Source of the DNA: Sphingobium jiangsuense
Lineage (GTDB): Bacteria > Pseudomonadota > Alphaproteobacteria > Sphingomonadales > Sphingomonadaceae
Length of the DNA stretch: 64,000 nucleotides
Assembly: GCF_014196495.1 (NCBI RefSeq)
Contig: NZ_JACIDT010000002.1
Location: 62,001-126,000, forward strand
Reading direction: 5' to 3'
Below are positions 8,693-17,140 of the stretch, piece by piece. Positions within the stretch are counted from its first letter, which is position 1, and each line of letters begins with the position of its first letter. Below the pieces are notes generated by a model. That model saw only the letters and a program-made list of their open reading frames with translations. It ran no database searches and was not told where the DNA came from. The position numbers and the translations under genes were made by a program.

Positions 8693-9880
8693 TCATGAGG
8701 GGAAGGCGGCCTGCTCGATCAGCGCGGCATAGCTGTCGCACAGCGCATCGAAACCGTGATCGCCGCCGAGCTTGCGGGAAAGCGCGCTCCAGTGGCGGTA
8801 ATGGTCGGGGCTGTCGATCAGCATGCTTATCCTTTCGGCAATTTCGGCGGGATTGTCCACTGCGGCGATCAGTCCGCACCGCGTTCCGTCGCGCGCCGTG
8901 ATGCCTTCGACCTGCACCGGAACATCCGACACGACGAGCGGCAGGGCGAGCTTGGCGGCCTCGATCAGCGCGAGGCTGTGCCCTTCCCAGCGGCTGACCT
9001 GCACGAAAATGTCGGCGCGGGCCAGCCGCGCGAGCGTCTGCGCGCGCGGAAGCTGTCCGAGCAGGCTGACGCGATCGGCAACGCCCAGTTCGTCAATCAG
9101 CGCGGCGAGCGCCGCTTCGTCCGGCCCGCCGCCGATGATCTCCACCCGCAGGCCGGGGACGAGGGCGGCGGCGCGGATCAGGGCCGGGAAATTCTTCTGT
9201 TCGGTCAGCCGCCCCACCGCGCAGACCAGCCCGCCCGAAGCGCTGCGCGGCCCCGCGGGGGCGAGCGCGGCCAGCTGCGCCTCGACACCGGGCGCCATCG
9301 CATTGGGAACGACGCGGCATTTCGCCGTGTCGAGCGCGGGCGGCAGATCGAGCGAGCGGGCGACCGCGCGGGACACGCAGAGGATGGTGGCGACCTGCGG
9401 CGCCCTGCCGCTGGCGCGGGCAAGGCGGCGGAGCAGCGGATGATAGGTGCCGAGCGGCGTGTGGTGGGTTTCGATGATTCTCGTCGCGGGGCTGAACAGG
9501 CGGACCAGCGGCGCCAGCATTATATTGGCGAGCGGCATCGCCGACAGGATGACGGCGGGGCGCGTGCGCCGCAGCCAGGCGGCGAGGGCGGCGATCCGCC
9601 GGGCCGCGCCCCATGGCCCGCCGCGCGAATGGGGCACGACATGGGACCAGCGCTCTCGCCCGTCCGCCGGCGCTTCTTCCTGCTCATGGCGGTAGAGCGC
9701 CCACAGCCGGGCGTCGTATCCGCGCGCGGCAAGGCCCTCTTCCAGGCTTTCCCACAATTCGCGGATGCCGCCGGGGGCGGCATGGGTGGCGAACAGGATG
9801 ACGGGGGACGGCCGCGCCGGGGCGGCGCTCGGTCCGGTGCCGGGGTGCGTCATGCCCTTTTCCGTGTCTCCCTCCGCCAT
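8693..9880 (-). CDS. Glycosyltransferase family 4
   Basis: 395-residue retaining GT-B glycosyltransferase. It has ATHAAPGGIRELW at the N-terminus, ETHHTPLGTYHP in the acceptor domain, CAVGRLTEQKNFPALIRAA at the start of the second Rossmann fold, LLGQLPRAQTLARLARADIF, and the EX7E motif in RWEGHSLALIEAAKLALP. Starts at 9880 and 9853 are both possible: GGAGGGAG and AAAAGGG precede the inner ATG, and the outer one has no clear ribosome site. It is the first gene of the minus-strand run 9880 to 6137 and diverges from the GT2 at 9988. Confidence 0.85.
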   Translation of the reverse strand: MAEGDTEKGMTHPGTGPSAAPARPSPVILFATHAAPGGIRELWESLEEGLAARGYDARLWALYRHEQEEAPADGRERWSHVVPHSRGGPWGAARRIAALAAWLRRTRPAVILSAMPLANIMLAPLVRLFSPATRIIETHHTPLGTYHPLLRRLARASGRAPQVATILCVSRAVARSLDLPPALDTAKCRVVPNAMAPGVEAQLAALAPAGPRSASGGLVCAVGRLTEQKNFPALIRAAALVPGLRVEIIGGGPDEAALAALIDELGVADRVSLLGQLPRAQTLARLARADIFVQVSRWEGHSLALIEAAKLALPLVVSDVPVQVEGITARDGTRCGLIAAVDNPAEIAERISMLIDSPDHYRHWSALSRKLGGDHGFDALCDSYAALIEQAAFPS

Positions 9881-9987
9881 TCGTCCGAAACCTGCCTCGT
9901 TCCGGGATGCAAAGCCCTAGCGCTCCATCAAGGGGATTGCGAGTCCTCTTGCCTTGTCATAGTGCAGAGCAATATCGGATTTAGCAT

Positions 9988-11037
9988 ATGCGGGGATGCG
10001 TGGCACCAGATCGGACTGACGGCCCATTGCCCCTGACTGTCGCCATAAAGGCGCTGAACGAGCAGGACCGTATCGCCGAAACCCTGCGCCATGCGGTCGC
10101 CGCCGCGCGATTATGCGGGGGAGAAGTGCTGCTCGCCGACAGCGGATCGGACGATGCGACCGTCGCGATCGCCCGGCAGTTCCCGGTGCGCATCGTCCAG
10201 CTTGCCCGGCGCGAGGATCGTTGCTGCGGTGCGGGGGCGCAACTCGCCTTTCAGGAGGCGCGGGGGCGCTATTTCTACCTGCTCGACGGCGACATGCTGC
10301 TCGACCCGGCCTTCCTGCCCGCCGCCATCGCCCATCTGGAAGGCAACCCCGATATCGCCGGGGTCGGCGGCGAACTGCGCGAGCGGGCGATCGCCAATTC
10401 CGAATTCGCGATTCGCGCGCAGGCCGCCGCCCGGCTGCGGCCGCAGGGGGAGGCGGTCGGCCATCTCGACGGCGGCGGGCTCTACCGGCGCAGCGCAGTG
10501 GAAAGCGTCGGCTATTTCGCCGACCGCAACCTGCGCGCGTTCGAGGAGCTGGACCTCGGTTGGCGGCTGCGCTCGGCGGGGTGGCGGCTGGCGCGCATTC
10601 CCATCCATGCGGTCGATCATTTCGGCCATGCGATGCCGGGCTATGCCCTTTTGTGGCGCCGTCTGCGGTCGGGCTATGCGGGCGGGGCCGGGCAGGTGGC
10701 GCGCGCGGCGCTGGGCAAGCCGTGGTTTCCCGCGCTGCTGCGCGGTTTCGGGCATATTCGCAACAGCCTCGTCGTCATCTTCTGGTGGTGCCTGCTCGCC
10801 GCGCTGCTGCTGGCCGGGGCGTTCTGGCCCTGGGGCGCGATCCTGCTGATCTTGCCGCTGGCGTTCCTGCTGGCGCGCAGGCGGTCGCTGCCGCTCGCCT
10901 GTTATACCTTCGTGGCGTGGAACGGCATCGCGCTGGCGACGATCGCCGGGTTCCTGCGCCCCCGCACCCCGCCGACCCTGCCGCTGGCGGCGGTGACGCT
11001 GGCCGAGGCGCCGCCGCTGCGCGCAGAGGAAGGCTGA
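9988..11037 (+). CDS. Glycosyltransferase family 2 with C-terminal membrane segments
   Basis: 349-residue GT-A fold glycosyltransferase. The N-terminal domain has TVAIKALNEQDRIAETL, DSGSDDATV, and the DXD-type metal site YLLDGDMLLD. An ED motif in FEELDLGWRL follows near residue 190 and marks the catalytic base region of inverting GT2 enzymes. Two or three hydrophobic helices near residues 260-325 anchor it to the inner membrane, as in ExoA/ExoO-like enzymes. The stop is directly followed by the flippase ATG at 11038, so the two are co-transcribed. The ATG at 9988 has no strong ribosome site, so the start is uncertain by a few codons. Confidence 0.85.
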   Translation: MRGCVAPDRTDGPLPLTVAIKALNEQDRIAETLRHAVAAARLCGGEVLLADSGSDDATVAIARQFPVRIVQLARREDRCCGAGAQLAFQEARGRYFYLLDGDMLLDPAFLPAAIAHLEGNPDIAGVGGELRERAIANSEFAIRAQAAARLRPQGEAVGHLDGGGLYRRSAVESVGYFADRNLRAFEELDLGWRLRSAGWRLARIPIHAVDHFGHAMPGYALLWRRLRSGYAGGAGQVARAALGKPWFPALLRGFGHIRNSLVVIFWWCLLAALLLAGAFWPWGAILLILPLAFLLARRRSLPLACYTFVAWNGIALATIAGFLRPRTPPTLPLAAVTLAEAPPLRAEEG

Positions 11038-12510
11038 ATGCGGTCGGTCCGGTCCTCCTTCGCCTGGATGGGCGGCGCGCAGCTGCTGACCGTGCTGTTC
11101 CAGTTCGTCGCGCAGGTGGTGCTGGCGCGCTGCCTGTCGGTCCATGAGGCGGGCATCTACGCCTTCGCCCTGTCGGTGGTCGCGCTGCTGTCGCTGATCC
11201 AGGCGGCGGGGCTGAAGGCGCTCATCATCCGCGAGGAGGTTCTGAGCGAGGCGGTGGAGGCGACCGCCTTCACCATGAACGCGCTCATCACCATCGGGCT
11301 GTCGCTCGCCATCCTGCTGTTCGCGCTGTTCGGCGGCGCGTTCCTGCGGGAAGAGGGGGTGCGTCATGTGTTGCAGGCGATGGCGGTGACGCCGCTCTTC
11401 TCGATCTTCTTCTTCCTCCCCGCCGCCCGGATGGAGCGGGAGGGGCAGTTCGCCCGCATCGCGGTCATCGGCATTGCGGGCGCGCTGGCCGGGGCGCTGG
11501 CGACGATCCTGCTGGCGCTGCGCGGCTGGAGCTATATGAGCGTGCCCTATGGCCAGTGGGTGACGGGCGCGGCGACGCTGATCCTCACCAATATTCTCGG
11601 CGCACCTTTCATCCGGCTGCGCCTCAGCCTTCGTTCCTGGCGGCGGATCGGCGGTTTCGGCATGCAGATGCTGGCGGTGGCGGGCGTCAACACCGCCTCG
11701 TCGCGCCTGTCGGAAATCGCCCTTGCCCGCGTGCAGGGGCTGGAAACGATGGGCCTGTTCTTCCGCGCCAGCTCGCTGAACACCGTGCTCTGGGTCAATC
11801 TGCACACGCTGATCGGCCGGGTGATGCTGGTCGATTTCGCGCGGCTGCACCGGCAGGGCATCTCCCTGCGCGACCGCTATCTGCAAAGCCTCGACATCAC
11901 CACCGGGCTGCTCTGGCCCGTATTCGCCGGCGGGGCGGTGCTGGCCGCGCCCGCGCTGAAGCTGATCTTCGGCGAGAAATGGGTGCCCGCCGCGCCCGCG
12001 CTGTCGATGATCCTGATCGCGTCGATGATCCAGATCTCCATTTCCATGACATGGGAGATTTTCGCCGCGAAGGATCGCCTCGCCATCCTCACCCGCATAG
12101 AATATATCCGCTCGGCGCTGACCTTCGCGCTGTTCGTCGCGGCCTGCTTCATCAGCCTGGAGGCGGCGGCGGCGGTGCGGATCGTCGATGCGCTGCTGGC
12201 GGTGGCGCTGTACCGGCGGCACCTGCACCGGATGACCGACACGACCGGGCGGGATTTCCTCCGCTGCTATCGGCGCGGCCTCGTGCTGACGCTGCTCGCC
12301 TGTCTGCCCGCGCTGCTGCTCGTCTGCTTTGCCGGGCGGCGGGCCGCCGATCTTGCGCCGGCGAGCCTTGCCGCGGCGGTCGCGCTGGGCGCGGCGTTCT
12401 GGCTTGGCGGGCTTGTGGTTTTGCGGCATGTGCTGCTGGATCAGCTGCGCGGCATGATAAGAGAGCGTGGCCCTGCGCGCGGTTCCCGCCTGCCGGGAAA
12501 AGCGCAATGA
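11038..12510 (+). CDS. Oligosaccharide flippase, PST/MOP family (Wzx-like), copy 1
   Basis: 490-residue membrane protein of the polysaccharide transporter branch of the MOP superfamily, with about 14 predicted helices. It would flip undecaprenyl-linked repeat units to the periplasmic side. The N-terminus LLTVLFQFVAQVVLARCLSV followed by EAGIYAFALSVVALL is the characteristic first helix pair, and the Polysacc_synt-type pattern recurs with LGAPFIRLRLSLRSWRRIGGF midway. It starts on the base after the GT2 stop, with AGGAAGG as ribosome site. A second PST flippase is at 17141; they share fold but little obvious sequence, so they look like separate acquisitions rather than a recent duplication. 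Confidence 0.86.
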   Translation: MRSVRSSFAWMGGAQLLTVLFQFVAQVVLARCLSVHEAGIYAFALSVVALLSLIQAAGLKALIIREEVLSEAVEATAFTMNALITIGLSLAILLFALFGGAFLREEGVRHVLQAMAVTPLFSIFFFLPAARMEREGQFARIAVIGIAGALAGALATILLALRGWSYMSVPYGQWVTGAATLILTNILGAPFIRLRLSLRSWRRIGGFGMQMLAVAGVNTASSRLSEIALARVQGLETMGLFFRASSLNTVLWVNLHTLIGRVMLVDFARLHRQGISLRDRYLQSLDITTGLLWPVFAGGAVLAAPALKLIFGEKWVPAAPALSMILIASMIQISISMTWEIFAAKDRLAILTRIEYIRSALTFALFVAACFISLEAAAAVRIVDALLAVALYRRHLHRMTDTTGRDFLRCYRRGLVLTLLACLPALLLVCFAGRRAADLAPASLAAAVALGAAFWLGGLVVLRHVLLDQLRGMIRERGPARGSRLPGKAQ

Positions 12511-12582
12511 CGGCCCCAGCCTTCCCTTTCCGCCCGGCGGCCGGGCGCTGATGGATAGCGGCGGAAAGGCGACGGGACGGCA

Positions 12583-13881
12583 ATGTTTCTGAGGCGCAAT
12601 TCTCGATGGAGGCAGCGGCCGGGCGGCATGGCGATGCGGTGCGCCGTGTTCGTCGTGCTGGTGGCGGTGGTGCTGAAGGCGTCGGGGCTGGGCGAGCTGA
12701 TCCATCCCGATGCGGATATGCTCGCCCTTGCCGTGATGGTGGCGTCCGTGGCGATCTTCCTGCCGCTCTGCCTGACCGGCCAGCGCTATTTCCCGGCCTT
12801 CGTCGCGGGGGTCGTGGTGATAGCGATGTTCGTCCTCGCCCATCTCAACTTCGTCCGGCTGTCGGGGTCGGCGGTGAATTTCAACGCGATCTTCGCCTAT
12901 TTCCCGGCGCTGGCCTTTCTGCCGCTCGCCCGTTCGCGCGTGTCGATCGACCGCAGCCTGCGCTATCTGGTCTGGATCTCCGCCGCCTATGTCCTGATCT
13001 ATACGCTGGGCTATTCCCAGATCATGAACGCGGCGCAGAGCGCGGGTGCGCATATCCTGAAGCAGGGCGATTATGAACGCGGCGTGCGCCTGTTGTTCGC
13101 CCCGGCCTTCGGCGCGTTCCTCTTCTTCTTCATGATGGAATGGCGCAGGGGCAGCCTGATCGTGCGGATACCGCTGATGGCTCTTTCCGTGCTGGCGATC
13201 TGGCTCAGCAATTACCGAACGTTCCTCGTCATCTTCCTGCTGGTGCTGGTGATGCGGTCCGCCCGGCTGCTCAATCCGCTGGTGCGCTGGCTGATCTTCG
13301 GGGTGCTGGTCGCGGCCTATCTGGTGCTGCTGGCGGGTCTTGTCATTCCCGACTGGGAACCCTTCGCCTATTTCGTCGACGATGCGTCCGGGTTCGCCCG
13401 CCTGCTCGCCTATCGCCACATCACCCCGTTCGTGCTGGATCACTGGCTGACCGGCGTGGGTGTCGCGGGCAGCAACATGGCGCTGCAATCCTATCTGCGC
13501 TCGCCGAGCTTCTATTCGGTCTATCCCACCGATCTGGGGCCGATCGGGCCGCTGTTCGTTTTCGGCATCGGCGGGCTGGCGGTCTATGTGCTGCTGACCT
13601 GGTTCATGATCGTGCAGCGCCTGCCGATCCGCTTCGGCTCGACCCATCCCGAAAGAATGGCGCTTCACATGATAGCGATGGTGTACGGCATTCAGGGAAT
13701 TATAAGCCCCTCCTTCATGATTGAAAACAATAGCCTTTTTGTCGCGTTCATGTTCGCGGGATGGATCCAGCTGCGCCGGGTGAAACCGGTGGGGAGCACC
13801 GGCCTTCATCCGCTTGCGTTCAAGCCGCAGCCCCGGATGCGGCGGACCGGACCCGATGAAGGCCATGGCGGCGAGGAGTGA
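12583..13881 (+). CDS. Polytopic membrane protein, second candidate polysaccharide polymerase (Wzy-like)
   Basis: 432-residue protein with about eleven hydrophobic helices and a large periplasmic loop near residues 255-320. The sequence is divergent. The placement between a Wzx-like flippase and a polysaccharide lyase, the size, and the loop with GVGVAGSNMALQSY (similar to the ligase-family G-G-N pattern) all fit a Wzy-type polymerase. No strict PF04932 motif is evident by eye, so this is an inference from topology and neighbours. A polar tail of about 30 residues ends the protein. The gene overlaps or abuts the lyase downstream and is probably in one operon with the genes from 9988 to 15804. 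Confidence 0.65.
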   Translation: MFLRRNSRWRQRPGGMAMRCAVFVVLVAVVLKASGLGELIHPDADMLALAVMVASVAIFLPLCLTGQRYFPAFVAGVVVIAMFVLAHLNFVRLSGSAVNFNAIFAYFPALAFLPLARSRVSIDRSLRYLVWISAAYVLIYTLGYSQIMNAAQSAGAHILKQGDYERGVRLLFAPAFGAFLFFFMMEWRRGSLIVRIPLMALSVLAIWLSNYRTFLVIFLLVLVMRSARLLNPLVRWLIFGVLVAAYLVLLAGLVIPDWEPFAYFVDDASGFARLLAYRHITPFVLDHWLTGVGVAGSNMALQSYLRSPSFYSVYPTDLGPIGPLFVFGIGGLAVYVLLTWFMIVQRLPIRFGSTHPERMALHMIAMVYGIQGIISPSFMIENNSLFVAFMFAGWIQLRRVKPVGSTGLHPLAFKPQPRMRRTGPDEGHGGEE

Positions 13882-13883
13882 GC

Positions 13884-14636
13884 ATGCGGAAAAGCTATTT
13901 CCACGGTCTGATCGCGCTGGTTGCCGGGTTGTCGGTCGCGGCGGCCTGCCATGCGCTGATGCCCGATCAGGCGCAGCCTTCCGGTGCGCCCGCAACGCCT
14001 GATCTCTCCTTCCAGAATGTCGATGCGGCGTGGAGCGCGACCCCGGTCGAGCGCGGCTACCGTTTCGAGGTGCGGCAGGGCGACCAACTGCCCGGCGACA
14101 TGGGAGCCGAGAGCAAGGAACGGTCCGAAGCCTATGACCGGATGAAGCTGGCCTTCGGTCAGACCTACGAGATCGGCTTCAGCCTGGAAATCGCGCCGGG
14201 CGCGGCGAACAGCGCGAAATGGATGACGCTGGCGCAGATCCAGTCGACCTTCGACCCCGGCGAACAGGGGCACAGCCCGCCCTTCGGCCTGTATATGGAG
14301 GGAGAGAAGATGGTCATCGCGGCGCGGTCCTCCCCGGTCGAGATCACGCCGCCGGACGGCTTCCTGTATATTCCGTTGTACAAGGACAAGGAGGATATCC
14401 GCCGGGGCCATCCCTATCGGATGAAGATAAGGGTGCGGTTCGACCGGGGCGGGACCGGGGCCGTCCGCGTCTGGCGGGACGACCGCCTGATCGCCTCTCA
14501 CGACGGGCCGTTCGGGTTCAACGACCGGCAGGGCCCCTATTTCAAGATCGGCGTCTATCGGGCGAGCGCGCCCGAAAGCTATGCGATGACCGTGCGCGAT
14601 CTGGCCTTGCGGCCGACAGCCTCGATCGATGGATAG
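13884..14636 (+). CDS. Exported polysaccharide lyase (heparin-lyase I-like fold)
   Basis: 250-residue secreted protein resembling the PF14099 polysaccharide lyase family (jelly-roll, heparinase I and glucuronan lyase relatives). A basic N-terminus and hydrophobic stretch (GLIALVAGLSVAAAC) form a signal peptide; the AAAC could be a lipobox. The body has YRFEVRQGDQLPGDMG, RSEAYDR, WMTLAQIQSTF and PFGLYMEG, matching the beta-strand pattern with the conserved Q-and-K positions of these lyases. I use the ATG at 13884 because GAGGAG lies 5 bases upstream; a GTG at 13878 is the alternative. Lyases inside such clusters trim or control polymer length, or release it. It overlaps the next GT4 by 8 bases. 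Confidence 0.75.
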   Translation: MRKSYFHGLIALVAGLSVAAACHALMPDQAQPSGAPATPDLSFQNVDAAWSATPVERGYRFEVRQGDQLPGDMGAESKERSEAYDRMKLAFGQTYEIGFSLEIAPGAANSAKWMTLAQIQSTFDPGEQGHSPPFGLYMEGEKMVIAARSSPVEITPPDGFLYIPLYKDKEDIRRGHPYRMKIRVRFDRGGTGAVRVWRDDRLIASHDGPFGFNDRQGPYFKIGVYRASAPESYAMTVRDLALRPTASIDG

Positions 14637-15804
14637 CGCGGCGGCTTCCCCGATGCGGCTCTGCCTCTTCACCCGCGCATGGCGGGCATCGGGGACCGGC
14701 CTCTACGCCAGCGAACTGGCGCGCGGCATGGCCGAGGCGGGGCTGGAGGTGACGTTCGTCGCGCCCCGCTCTTCCGACCCGAAGCTGGAGCGCCCGATGG
14801 ACGGGTTGCGCCGCCTGCGCCAGCCGCATGAGCGGCCGGGCGCCGGGCGGCTGCGCAATGCCGTGCTCAGCCTCAGCCGGATCGCCGCCGGTTTCCTGCT
14901 GCTGGCGCGGGCGCGTCTGGCCAACAGGGTGTTCGTCGTCACGATCATGGACCCCTTGCCCTTTGCGCTGGCGATGCTGCTGCTGCTGCGATTGAGCGGG
15001 GCGCGGATCATTTTCGTCGTGCACGATCCGCTGCCGCATGCCTGGCATCTCCCGCCCTTTCTGCGCGCCGTGGAACGGGCGGCATGGCATGGGACGCACC
15101 GGCTGTCCCATGCGCTGGTGGTGCTGAGCGAGCCGACGCGCGAAGTGCTGATGCGGGAATTGCCGGATTTTCGTGGCCCTGTCGCGGTGATCGACCATGG
15201 CATCGTCGCGGCCGACCGGGCGGCGCCCTTGCCCCGGCAGGGGGTGCTGCTGCTGTTCGGCACGCTGCGGTCCAACAAGGGGATAGTCGAGGCGATCGAG
15301 GGCGTCCGGCTCGCCCGCGCGGCGATGGCCGGGCCGCTCGCGCTGCTGATCCGGGGCGGCGGGCACCGGGACGAGGCGGCCTATCTGGCCGAGATTCGCC
15401 ACGCCGCCGAGGCCGCCGGCGATGCGGTCGATCTGGAGGTCGGCTATGTCGGCGAGGAAGCCCTGCCGGATCTGATCGCGCGGTGCGATGCGCTGCTGAT
15501 GCCGTACAAGGATTTTCATTCGCAAAGCGGCGTGGCGATGGTCGCGGGCGGCCATGCGCGGCCGGTCATCGCGTCGGCGGCGGGGGGCATCGCCTCGCTG
15601 ATGGCCGAAGGCATGCCCTGTTCCCCCATCGCCCAGCCGGTGACGGGCGAGAGCGTCGGCGCGGCGATCCTCTCCTATTTCCAGCGCCCCTATGACGAGT
15701 GGGAAAGCAGCGCCCTGCGTTATCGGGACCATATGCTGGACCGCTATGGCTGGAAACGGATCGGCGCGCGCTTCGGGGAATTGGCGCGGCAGCTGTTGGC
15801 CTAG
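14629..15804 (+). CDS. Glycosyltransferase family 4, atypical EX7E region
   Basis: 391-residue GT-B glycosyltransferase. It starts RLCLFTRAWRASGTGLYASE, has HDPLPHAWHLPPF in the acceptor domain and LLLFGTLRSNKGIVEAIEG opening the donor domain. The expected EX7E stretch reads YKDFHSQSGVAMVAGGHARP, in which both glutamates are replaced, although the position and the following ARPVIASAAGG are standard. Either a divergent mechanism or weak activity is possible. It overlaps the lyase by 8 bases. Its TAG stop at 15802-15804 lies inside a repeat element (15801-15907). Confidence 0.8.
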   Translation: MDSAAASPMRLCLFTRAWRASGTGLYASELARGMAEAGLEVTFVAPRSSDPKLERPMDGLRRLRQPHERPGAGRLRNAVLSLSRIAAGFLLLARARLANRVFVVTIMDPLPFALAMLLLLRLSGARIIFVVHDPLPHAWHLPPFLRAVERAAWHGTHRLSHALVVLSEPTREVLMRELPDFRGPVAVIDHGIVAADRAAPLPRQGVLLLFGTLRSNKGIVEAIEGVRLARAAMAGPLALLIRGGGHRDEAAYLAEIRHAAEAAGDAVDLEVGYVGEEALPDLIARCDALLMPYKDFHSQSGVAMVAGGHARPVIASAAGGIASLMAEGMPCSPIAQPVTGESVGAAILSYFQRPYDEWESSALRYRDHMLDRYGWKRIGARFGELARQLLA

Positions 15805-15907
15805 AGCACGCTGTATTTAATCGGATGCAGGCCGCGCGCTCTAGTTTTTTGTTTTCGCATCGTTTTAAGCGCAAAACCGGTTCCCACTTTTGCGCACGAT
15901 GCTCTAG
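15801..15907. repeat. Inverted-repeat (MITE/REP-like) element between convergent genes
   Basis: A 107-base element bounded by CTAGAGCA (15801-15808) and its perfect complement TGCTCTAG (15900-15907). Inside is a hairpin with arms GCGCAAAA (15869-15876) and TTTTGCGC (15888-15895) around the core ACCGGTTCCCACTTT. The same 19-base core, AAAAGTGGGAACCGGTTTT in the other orientation, recurs at 39979-39997. The terminal repeats supply the TAG stop codons of both flanking convergent genes (15802-15804 plus, 15906-15904 minus). It may also act as a bidirectional terminator. Confidence 0.85.
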
Positions 15908-16932
15908 CCCAGCGCCATGGCGGGTCGGGGACGCCAGCCGCGCAGCGCCTTGCCGATGGGCCGTTCGATCCGCAGATGGATGAGGACCGAAGCGGCGATC
16001 GTGATGCCGATCGTCAGCAGCAGGTCGAGGGCGGCGGAGCCATGCCCCAGCCGCTGGCCGACCAGGATGACGGCGCCCACCACATACATGTGCACCAGAT
16101 ACATGGCGTAGGACGCATCGCCCAGCAGCAGCCCCGCCGGCGAGGCCGGAAGCCTGTGTTCGACGCGCAGGCCGAGGACGAGCATGGCCGCCGCCGCCAG
16201 CGTGAAGAGGCCGTCCGTCGCCGGATTGATCGCGCTGGCGGTGGGGATGAGGAACCCCGCGGCGATCAGCCCCGCCGCCGCGATTGCGAGCACCGGCGCC
16301 GCCGGGCTCCCCCTGTCCATGCCGCCGTGCAGATACCAGAGGCCGATTCCCATGCCGACGCAGAAGGAGAGGATCACCGGCTGGGTGAAGAAGGTGACGA
16401 TGGCGCCGCCGCCGCCAATCGCCGTGCCCAACAGCACCAGCAGCAGGAAGACGCCGGTGACCGCCGCCACCCGCGCCGCCGCCCGCAGCCGGCTGGCGCA
16501 GGCGAAGACCAGATAGAAGAACATCTCGTAATTGAGCGACCAGCCCAGCTTCATCAGCGGCACGATCTCCCCGTCGCCGCGCGCATAGGGGATGAACAGG
16601 CAGGACAGGATCAGCTGGCGGACGGAAAATTCCGTATTCTTGAGCAGCCAGGGCGCGGCGATGGCAAGGGCCGCGACGGCGAAGGTCACCAGCCAGTAGA
16701 GCGGCACGATGCGCTCCATGCGGCGGCGCAAAAATCTCCACGGGTCGAAATTCGCCTTGCCGGTCGTGTAGACCATGATGAAGCCGCTGATGACGAAGAA
16801 CAGCAGCACGCCGAAGGAACCGAGCCGCCGCAGCGAGGGGGTGGGGAAGGGCAGGGGATGCAGCAGGGTATGGGCGACGACGACCATCAGCGCGGCGACC
16901 ACCCGCCAATAGTGTATCGACCGGATTTTCAA
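15904..16932 (-). CDS. Acyltransferase family 3 membrane protein
   Basis: 342-residue integral-membrane acyltransferase of the OafA/ExoZ family. N-terminal RSIHYWRVVAALMVVVAHT carries the catalytic His at the end of helix 1, FFVISGFIMVY is the second hallmark, and RRRMERIVPLYWL the third. About ten hydrophobic helices are seen, and the C-terminus RIERPIGKALRGW is typical of the last loop. Translation probably starts at a TTG at 16932. It converges on the GT4 at 14629, and its stop codon lies in the repeat at 15801-15907. With the acyltransferase at the left edge, it implies that the polymer carries at least one acyl decoration, possibly two. Confidence 0.88.
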   Translation of the reverse strand: MKIRSIHYWRVVAALMVVVAHTLLHPLPFPTPSLRRLGSFGVLLFFVISGFIMVYTTGKANFDPWRFLRRRMERIVPLYWLVTFAVAALAIAAPWLLKNTEFSVRQLILSCLFIPYARGDGEIVPLMKLGWSLNYEMFFYLVFACASRLRAAARVAAVTGVFLLLVLLGTAIGGGGAIVTFFTQPVILSFCVGMGIGLWYLHGGMDRGSPAAPVLAIAAAGLIAAGFLIPTASAINPATDGLFTLAAAAMLVLGLRVEHRLPASPAGLLLGDASYAMYLVHMYVVGAVILVGQRLGHGSAALDLLLTIGITIAASVLIHLRIERPIGKALRGWRPRPAMALG

Positions 16933-17140
16933 CGCCGCACGCTCCCGTCCCGTTCGCCTTCCCGGCTATGACAGCCCGGTTTTCGCCCTGTCAAGCGCGG
17001 CGCGGCGGCAGCATCCTGTTTTGGGTCAGCCGCCTTCGTCCGGCAAGAGGGCCTCTTGGCGAAGAGGAGCGAGTGGGTTAGGGCGAATGCCGGTCCGAGG
17101 GGCAAGGATAGTGAGCGGTTGATCAGGAAGCGGCCTTTCC

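Noticed and set aside
10111..13995. A 1294-residue open frame on the minus strand across the GT2, flippase and polymerase genes
   Set aside because: It is antisense to well-supported genes, has no ribosome site, and its composition (Arg, His, Gln, Glu rich) is that of reversed high-GC coding DNA. Similar antisense giants at 21867-24305, 24085-26583, 53673-56015 and 61928-63772 were rejected for the same reason.
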